32,619 nt of DNA from a virus. Made by a program: the position numbers and the translations under genes. Positions 27,405-32,619 of the stretch are shown one piece after another. Numbering within the stretch: position 1 is the first letter of the stretch; every line of letters starts with the position of its first letter. The notes below the pieces were generated by a model. The model saw nothing but the letters and a program-made list of their open reading frames with translations, was not told the origin of the DNA and did no database searches. The DNA is taken from the IMG/VR virus record IMGVR_UViG_3300034020_000318, positions 1 to 32,619 of that record; one strand, given 5' to 3'.

Positions 27405-29232
27405 AAGTATAGACTTTCTGACATTTGCGGAAAACAAGATGCCTCAGTTTAAAGAACTGAAATCGAAAGGCATTGTAGAATTTGGAGAAAAAAACGCATT
27501 CCCTGAGCAACTGATTTATTTAATAAACAAGTCAGCAACTCACAATTCAATCGTTCAGCAAAAAGTATTGTATATTATTGGCGAAGGCGTTAAAGGCGTT
27601 CCTCAGGAGAAAATAGACCAATGGAATAAATACGATACCTTCCAAGAGTTCCGCTATAAGATAACCCATGATGTTAAGGTTTTTGGGGGATTTGCGGTTG
27701 AGGTTGTTTATAATCGTGCGGGTGTGCCTTCATATTATCACATTGACGTGAGTAAAATACGCACATTAGACCACTCTCAGTACTTCTATGCGGAGGATTG
27801 GAGCAAGGCAAAGGAAGCGGACATCACTAACTATCCCGCTTATAATCCAAACCTTGCTAAGCCAATGACTAAGCAGCTTTATTACTATCGTGAATATCGT
27901 GCAGGTTTGGACGTTTACCCTTTGCCTGAATATTACCCCGCTTTAAATTACATTGACATTGACGCGCGGATTAGCAACTTCCACCAAAACAACATTGCGA
28001 GTGGATTTAGCGCGGGACACATCTTGCAACTATTCAAAGGCGAGCCAACGCCAGAAGAAGCACGTTTATTCAAACGTAAACTAAAAGAATACCACCAAGG
28101 CGATTCAAACGCAGGTAGCGTTATGTTAGTTTACAATGAGAAAAACGAACCCGCAGCGGAATTGACACCTTTAATGAGTAGCGGATTGGACACCATGTTT
28201 ATTGAGTTAAGCAAGGCGGTTGAATCCAATATTTTTATAGCACACCAAGTTGTTTCTCCTATGCTTTTGGGCGTAAAGGAAGAAGGGCAACTAGGGGGAA
28301 GGAATGAATTAGCAGTTGCCTCTGAGTTATTCTACCGTCAATACGTCAAGCCTAACCAACAAAGGTTGGATTCTATCTATACTCAGTTCTTAAATGACAT
28401 GGGCGTTGCGGGTAATGTTGAAACATTGCGATTTGAACCCGTTGAAATGGATTACGAAACCTTATTTGAAAAGGGTATTGTAGACAGAAATGAAGTAAGG
28501 GTTAAAATGGGCTTGCCTGAAGAGACAGCACCAACAAACAATGAAGCACTTATTAACGCAATAAATGGATTATCTCCGCTAGTAGCTAATAAAGTGCTAA
28601 ATGAGTTGAGCATAAACGAAATAAGGGGCTTGGTAGGTTTGTCACCCGTTATCGGGGGTGAGGGTAAATCGCAAATATCTGAATTCTCAGACAAAAATCC
28701 ATTTGCAGATGAAGATGAGCAGCTAAAAGTTTACGCGGGTTTTGGCGAGGAAGAGAACTATTTTGAATTTGCAGACTTGACGGAAAAGGAGTTAAAGGTA
28801 ATCGAAGTAGTAAACGAAAACCCAAAGGCAAGCCTTAAAGAAATCAGCGAAGTAACCAAAATAGCAGAGGAAGATATTGATAAGATTCTGCAAGTGTTAG
28901 ACCAAAAGGGCAAAATCAAATACACCTCAAAGGCGGTTAAAATCCTAGACGCGGATATTCTAAAACAAACTTTAGTAGTAAGGTATAAATACGACCTAAG
29001 AGCCGATGCCCCTAAATTGATAGCGGGTGGCGAAAGTAGGGATTTCTGCAAAAAGTTAATTTCACTAGGCAGGGTTTACAGCCGCGAGGACATAGACAAA
29101 ATGAGTACCGTGCTAGGTTATGACGTTTGGAAAAGACGCGGAGGCTGGTATCACAATCCAAACACGGACGTAAACGAGCCTGCTTGCCGTCACGAATGGA
29201 AACAAATAATAGTAAGGAGGAAAAATGCCTGA
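27391..29232 (+). CDS. Portal protein with C-terminal winged-helix and CRHxW extension
   Basis: This 613-residue protein has portal features in its first two thirds (FKELKSKGIVEFGEKNAFPE, VFGGFAVEVVYNRAGVPSYY, VSPMLLGVKEEGQLGGRNEL, a long helix with a 'QQRLDSIYTQFLNDM'). After about residue 465 there is an extra region: a winged-helix-like segment (LKEISEVTKIAEEDIDKILQ) and a C-terminal domain with DFCKKLISLGRVYSREDIDK, WKRRGGWYHNP and ACRHEWKQII. Such 'RGGW...CRHxW' ends are usual in Mu F-like minor head proteins, so this looks like a fused portal. The dodecameric portal is the head gateway for DNA. Confidence 0.8.
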   Translation: MLSAKSIDFLTFAENKMPQFKELKSKGIVEFGEKNAFPEQLIYLINKSATHNSIVQQKVLYIIGEGVKGVPQEKIDQWNKYDTFQEFRYKITHDVKVFGGFAVEVVYNRAGVPSYYHIDVSKIRTLDHSQYFYAEDWSKAKEADITNYPAYNPNLAKPMTKQLYYYREYRAGLDVYPLPEYYPALNYIDIDARISNFHQNNIASGFSAGHILQLFKGEPTPEEARLFKRKLKEYHQGDSNAGSVMLVYNEKNEPAAELTPLMSSGLDTMFIELSKAVESNIFIAHQVVSPMLLGVKEEGQLGGRNELAVASELFYRQYVKPNQQRLDSIYTQFLNDMGVAGNVETLRFEPVEMDYETLFEKGIVDRNEVRVKMGLPEETAPTNNEALINAINGLSPLVANKVLNELSINEIRGLVGLSPVIGGEGKSQISEFSDKNPFADEDEQLKVYAGFGEEENYFEFADLTEKELKVIEVVNENPKASLKEISEVTKIAEEDIDKILQVLDQKGKIKYTSKAVKILDADILKQTLVVRYKYDLRADAPKLIAGGESRDFCKKLISLGRVYSREDIDKMSTVLGYDVWKRRGGWYHNPNTDVNEPACRHEWKQIIVRRKNA

Positions 29233-29773
29233 GTTTGCTTATATGATTGACGTGCAATGGGTGAAGGATAATTCGCCTATTGATGACAACGTAGACCCTA
29301 AACTGCTTCGCAACGCGATGCGTACATCTCAGGACGTTTATATTAGGGACTTGATAGGCTCAGGGCTTTATGATGAGATTTTAACGCAGATTAACGCATC
29401 TACATTAAGCGCAAACAATCAGACGCTTATAAATCAATACATCGCGCCTTGCTTGCTACATTATATTATTTCGGAGGCAACCGTGCCTATGACTTTTAAA
29501 TTTATGAACAAGTCAATTAGCACACGCACCTCTGACAACTCAAACCCGATAGACATAGACCAACTTACGACCATAGCCAACCACTATAAAAACAAAGCTG
29601 AGTATTACGCGAATAGATTGACAGCGCACTTAATGGAATATAGCACTACTTATCCACTTTATTTAAATGCGGGTAGCGGAATAGACACTATACACCCATC
29701 AAGTACTACCTTTTTTTCGGGTATTTACCTAGGTGAAACCAAATGCCGTGACTATGAAGAGCCCGAAGACTAA
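29225..29773 (+). CDS. Head-tail connector (putative adaptor)
   Basis: This 182-residue protein has a long N-terminal helix region with DDNVDPKLLRNAMRTSQDVY and IRDLIGSGLYDEILTQI, then INQYIAPCLLHYIISEATVP. The order 'Q-D-x-x-I-x-x-x-I/L-G-S-x-L-Y' and 'Y-I-x-P-x-L-x-x-x' is that of gp6-like adaptor proteins of Bacteroidota phages. It follows the portal, overlapping by eight bases, as expected for the neck. GGAGG-type sequence (AAGGAGG at 29214-29220) precedes ATG 29225 and may be a real ribosome site. Confidence 0.7.
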   Translation: MPEFAYMIDVQWVKDNSPIDDNVDPKLLRNAMRTSQDVYIRDLIGSGLYDEILTQINASTLSANNQTLINQYIAPCLLHYIISEATVPMTFKFMNKSISTRTSDNSNPIDIDQLTTIANHYKNKAEYYANRLTAHLMEYSTTYPLYLNAGSGIDTIHPSSTTFFSGIYLGETKCRDYEEPED

Positions 29774-29876
29774 GAAGCAAATCAGAGACGAGCAAAAACT
29801 TAAAAAATTTCTAAGATTAAATGAACAGCCTAAATCGCTTAATACTTTCGCTAAGAACAGCGGGGGAAAATCATAA
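29754..29876 (+). CDS. Small basic overlapping protein (40 aa)
   Basis: From ATG 29754, inside the end of the connector gene, a frame reads MKSPKTKKQIRDEQKLKKFL then RLNEQPKSLNTFAKNSGGKS and stops at 29876. It bridges the 47-nt gap before the tail-terminator gene and overlaps both neighbours. The highly basic first half is protein-like. Its length is small and it may not be translated. Confidence 0.4.
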   Translation: MKSPKTKKQIRDEQKLKKFLRLNEQPKSLNTFAKNSGGKS

Positions 29877-30360
29877 GCAAATACGCACTATTTTGGTGGG
29901 TGTTGAGGCTGACATTGATACCACGGGGGTAGATTATCCGTTAATGCGAATATTCCCCGATGGGTATAGGCTATCTTCAGTAGATAGGTCTATTTCATAC
30001 CGTTTTGCTATCGCGGTAATGGATAGGCACAAGGAAGATTTCACCGATGCAGTTGAGGTTTTGTCCGACACTGGGTTAATTCTTCAAGACATTATGTCTA
30101 CTTTACTTTATGTGTATAGAAGTGAATCTGTATCATGGGAGGTAAACGACAACGCAGCCCCTTTTTATGACGATAAGACTTCAATCGTAGCTGGGCATAT
30201 AATAAACATTGAGGCTAAAATGAGATATGAAAGGGATTTTTGCTCAGTACCTTCCAACGGTTACGATTTCCCTTCAATAGATTTGGACATCTTGGTAATT
30301 GACGGGGGTTATTACAATTCAACATACATCACGCCTTTAATTGACGGGGGAATCTCATGA
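29821..30360 (+). CDS. Tail terminator / neck protein (putative)
   Basis: This 179-residue alpha/beta protein has an N-terminal helix, LMRIFPDGYRLSSVDRSISY, RFAIAVMDRHKEDFTDAVEV and a helix LSDTGLILQDIMSTL. The strand-turn-strand '...YPLMxIFP' followed by 'I-x-Y-x-F-x-I-x-V-x-D' is the usual pattern of Bacteroidota phage tail terminators or head closure proteins. It follows the connector, and its TGA overlaps the tail fibre ATG by four bases. Confidence 0.65.
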   Translation: MNSLNRLILSLRTAGENHKQIRTILVGVEADIDTTGVDYPLMRIFPDGYRLSSVDRSISYRFAIAVMDRHKEDFTDAVEVLSDTGLILQDIMSTLLYVYRSESVSWEVNDNAAPFYDDKTSIVAGHIINIEAKMRYERDFCSVPSNGYDFPSIDLDILVIDGGYYNSTYITPLIDGGIS

Positions 30361-32609
30361 GTGGATACATAACAATAAAATTAAGACGCGGCACAGCTGC
30401 ACAATGGACAGCATCAAATCCAATACTTGCAGAGGGTGAGATGGGTTTGGAAACAGATACACGAAAATTTAAAGTAGGAACGGGCGTAGGTGCTTGGAAC
30501 TCTTTAAGCTATTGGGGTGGTTCGGGTGGTGGTGCGTCTGCGTTTGTAGACTTAACCGATGTACCCCCTTCTTACTCAGGGCAAGGTGGCAAACTTGTTC
30601 GAGTAAAGGCAGACGCAAGTGGGTTGGAATTTTACACCCTAACTATCGCAGCGGGTGACTTACCTACTGGCATAGACGCTGCAAAAATCGCGGACGGCTC
30701 TGTATCAAACACGGAATTTCAGTACTTAAACGGGGTTACTTCTGCCATTCAAACGCAATTAAACAACAAGGCGGACGAAGGCACAGCTGTTGCATTCACT
30801 TCGGTAAACATTAACGGAACGGGCGGTAACGGACATATCCATTTAAAGCATCAAAGCGGTGACCCTAACGTAAGCGCGAACAATACAACTATATGGGCGG
30901 ATAACGCGGGTGATTTATACGCAAAGAATGACGGTAATCCAAAGGCTAAAGTACTAACAGCGGACGCGATAGGCTCAACCGTTCAAGGGTATTCAAGTGT
31001 GTTAGCAAATACTACCGCATCATTCACAACAGCAGACGAAAGTAAACTTGACAATATCACAATAACCCAAGCGGTTAACCTTGACACCCTCGAAACAGAT
31101 TCCCACACACATAGTAATAAAGCAATACTTGATGCGACTACTGCGAGTTTCACTACGGCAGACGAAACCAAGTTAGATGGAATAGAGGCTTTAGCCGATG
31201 TAACCGATTCTGCAAATGTTGGAAGTTCTATTCACGGATCTACGGCCAAAACGACTCCAATAGACGCTGATACTATTCCATTGATTGATTCAGCCGCTTC
31301 TAACGTGCTTAAAAAGGTATCTTGGGCGAATATCAAAGCTACCTTAAAAACCTACTTTGATACGCTATACCAAGCAGCAGGGAGTTATCTTACAAGCGCA
31401 AATATCGTTCAAACCATAACCAACGGAGTAACCACAAACGCACCTTCAGAGGATGCGGTATTTGATGCGTTGGCAGGGAAACAAGCGACCTTAGTAAGTG
31501 GCACAAACATCAAAACCATAGAGGGGCAATCCTTAGTGGGTAGTGGTAACATAGATTTATCAAAAAGTGATGTCGGACTTGGTAACGTAGACAATACAAG
31601 TGATGCCAACAAACCCGTATCAACGGCAACACAAACGGCTTTAAACGCAAAGCAAAACACTTTAACTCTAACCACTACTGGGTCAAGTGGCGCAGCTACA
31701 TTGGTGGGTGCTACTTTAAATATTCCCCAATACAGCGGAGGCGGTGGTATATCCGATGGCGACAAAGGAGATATAACGGTAAGCGGAAGTGGTGCAACAT
31801 GGACAATTGATAACGGAGTAGTAACGGACGCAAAGTTAGGCACGGGTATAGATGCCGTTAAAATTGGGGCGGGTGGCGTAGATAATACCGAGTTCGGATA
31901 TTTAAACGGGGTAACGTCTGCAATTCAAACGCAGTTAGATTCTAAGGTTGATGAAAACGCAGCCATCACGGGCGCGACAAAAACCAAAATAACCTACGAT
32001 GCAAAAGGACTTGTAACCGCAGGGGCAGACGCTACAACCGCAGACATAGCGGATTCGTTAAACAAGCGGTATGTAACGGATGCGCAGTTGGTAGTTGTAG
32101 GAAACACAAGCGGAACAAACACGGGTGATAATGCCGTTAACTCATTGTATAGCGGTTTGGCAGCAAGCAAACAAGATACACTTGTCAGCGCGACAAACAT
32201 TAAGACAATTAATGGAAGCAGCATACTTGGCTCAGGCGATTTGGTTGTTTCAGGCGGTGGCGGCAACACGCAAATTTACTTAGACCAATCCCCCGATAAT
32301 GGTACTTATGCTCTATTAAGTGGCTCAATAAATGGTAGTAACACTTTATTTACCGTGTCGCAGGGTGTTTACATATCAGGCACTTTGGTGGTCGCACGTA
32401 ATGGACAAGTATTAACGCAAGGTGGTTCAAATGATTGGGTAGAAACAACCCCTGCAAGTGGTACGTTTACCTTTAACACAGCACCCAACACGGGCGATAT
32501 CCTTACAGCATGGTACAATAAGACAGTGGTGGTAGGTGCTAATTTTACATCAGGAACAGCAGCACCTTCAGGAGGTTCTGACGGAGATATTTATTTACAA
32601 TACACATAA
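30357..32609 (+). CDS. Tail fibre with repeated modules and MTD-like N-terminus
   Basis: This 750-residue protein begins with IKLRRGTAAQWTASNPILAE then EGEMGLETDTRKFKVGTG and WNSLSYW (residues 7-53), the N-terminal module found in many phage fibres. Repeated units follow: NTEFQYLNGVTSAIQTQL (about 118) and a near copy (about 512); ASFTTADESKLD and ASFTTADETKLD; NIKTIEGQSLVGSGNIDL and NIKTINGSSILGSGDLVV; plus the common VGLGNVDNTSDANKP block. The C-terminal part from about 640 is globular and non-repetitive, ending DGDIYLQYT. Such fibres bind host receptors. No chaperone domain is seen. Confidence 0.8.
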   Translation: MSGYITIKLRRGTAAQWTASNPILAEGEMGLETDTRKFKVGTGVGAWNSLSYWGGSGGGASAFVDLTDVPPSYSGQGGKLVRVKADASGLEFYTLTIAAGDLPTGIDAAKIADGSVSNTEFQYLNGVTSAIQTQLNNKADEGTAVAFTSVNINGTGGNGHIHLKHQSGDPNVSANNTTIWADNAGDLYAKNDGNPKAKVLTADAIGSTVQGYSSVLANTTASFTTADESKLDNITITQAVNLDTLETDSHTHSNKAILDATTASFTTADETKLDGIEALADVTDSANVGSSIHGSTAKTTPIDADTIPLIDSAASNVLKKVSWANIKATLKTYFDTLYQAAGSYLTSANIVQTITNGVTTNAPSEDAVFDALAGKQATLVSGTNIKTIEGQSLVGSGNIDLSKSDVGLGNVDNTSDANKPVSTATQTALNAKQNTLTLTTTGSSGAATLVGATLNIPQYSGGGGISDGDKGDITVSGSGATWTIDNGVVTDAKLGTGIDAVKIGAGGVDNTEFGYLNGVTSAIQTQLDSKVDENAAITGATKTKITYDAKGLVTAGADATTADIADSLNKRYVTDAQLVVVGNTSGTNTGDNAVNSLYSGLAASKQDTLVSATNIKTINGSSILGSGDLVVSGGGGNTQIYLDQSPDNGTYALLSGSINGSNTLFTVSQGVYISGTLVVARNGQVLTQGGSNDWVETTPASGTFTFNTAPNTGDILTAWYNKTVVVGANFTSGTAAPSGGSDGDIYLQYT

Positions 32610-32619
32610 TAATCATAAT

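Noticed and set aside
31409-31843. Long minus-strand open frame (144 codons) opposite the tail fibre
   Set aside because: It mirrors the repetitive fibre coding sequence, is rich in Pro/Val/Ser without protein-like blocks, and has no promoter or neighbours on that strand.
30700-32230. Repeated DNA blocks that could suggest a CRISPR-like or satellite array
   Set aside because: The repeats are in frame, imperfect and unevenly spaced, and encode recurring modules of the tail fibre.
1-32619. Prophage or temperate phage
   Set aside because: No integrase, excisionase, CI/Cro-type repressor or attachment-site pair was seen; the missing part of the genome could still change this.

Overview
The window reads as most of the genome of a tailed, long-tailed (siphovirus-type) bacteriophage that infects a member of the Bacteroidota. 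Four things point to the host. The recognisable promoters have the Bacteroidota -33 TTG / -7 TAnnTTTG form. Most genes lack a Shine-Dalgarno site. One phage lipoprotein carries a Bacteroidota-like surface-export motif. The structural proteins are of types seen in Flavobacterium/Bacteroides-like phages. I see no integrase, CI-like repressor, tRNA, CRISPR array or insertion sequence, so I read it as a lytic phage or a contig of one. The window opens inside a gene and ends 10 bases after a tail-fibre stop codon. The two ends do not join into one reading frame, so the map is not closed here.

Layout. (1) 1-1922, plus strand: end of the tail-tip region (fragment, small repeat protein, lectin-like protein), then a coiled-coil membrane protein and a holin candidate. 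(2) 3875-1977, minus strand: a five-gene operon with a peptidoglycan-binding plus L,D-transpeptidase-fold protein (probable endolysin) and a membrane-anchored protein. (3) 3881-12028, plus strand: early genes. These include an HNH nuclease, a replication initiator-like protein, a DnaC-like helicase loader, a stand-alone DnaA domain IV protein, an ERF annealing protein, a second HNH protein, many small unknowns and a sigma-factor-like protein. (4) 12012-16749: packaging genes interrupted by accessory genes: a GT9-like glycosyltransferase, a NUMOD4/HNH homing endonuclease, small terminase, methyltransferase, lipoprotein, GT4-like glycosyltransferase and large terminase. (5) 16734-23832: tail genes (frameshifting assembly chaperone, tail completion, two distal tail proteins, tape measure). 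(6) 23864-30360: prohead protease, scaffold-like protein, major capsid, tail tube, unknowns, portal, connector, tail terminator. (7) 30357-32609: tail fibre.

Regulation is unusually legible. Three early promoters (before 4001, 7461 and 9241) share a 13-bp dyad TAGAA-N3-TTCTA exactly 14 bp upstream of the -33 CTTG. The first dyad also lies exactly 14 bp from the -33 of the divergent lysis promoter. A second class of sites puts a TAnnTTTG-like box exactly 5 nt before the start codon of the sigma-like gene, several structural genes and the lysis operon, which suggests leaderless mRNAs. A promoter at 4833-4864 should start transcription on a roughly 105-nt segment with three helices in interleaved (pseudoknot) order and a terminator-like end, just upstream of the replication genes. 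This is the best candidate here for an undescribed element. Other notable features are a T9 slippery site giving a 262-aa chaperone fusion, and an 11-bp direct repeat flanking the homing endonuclease gene.
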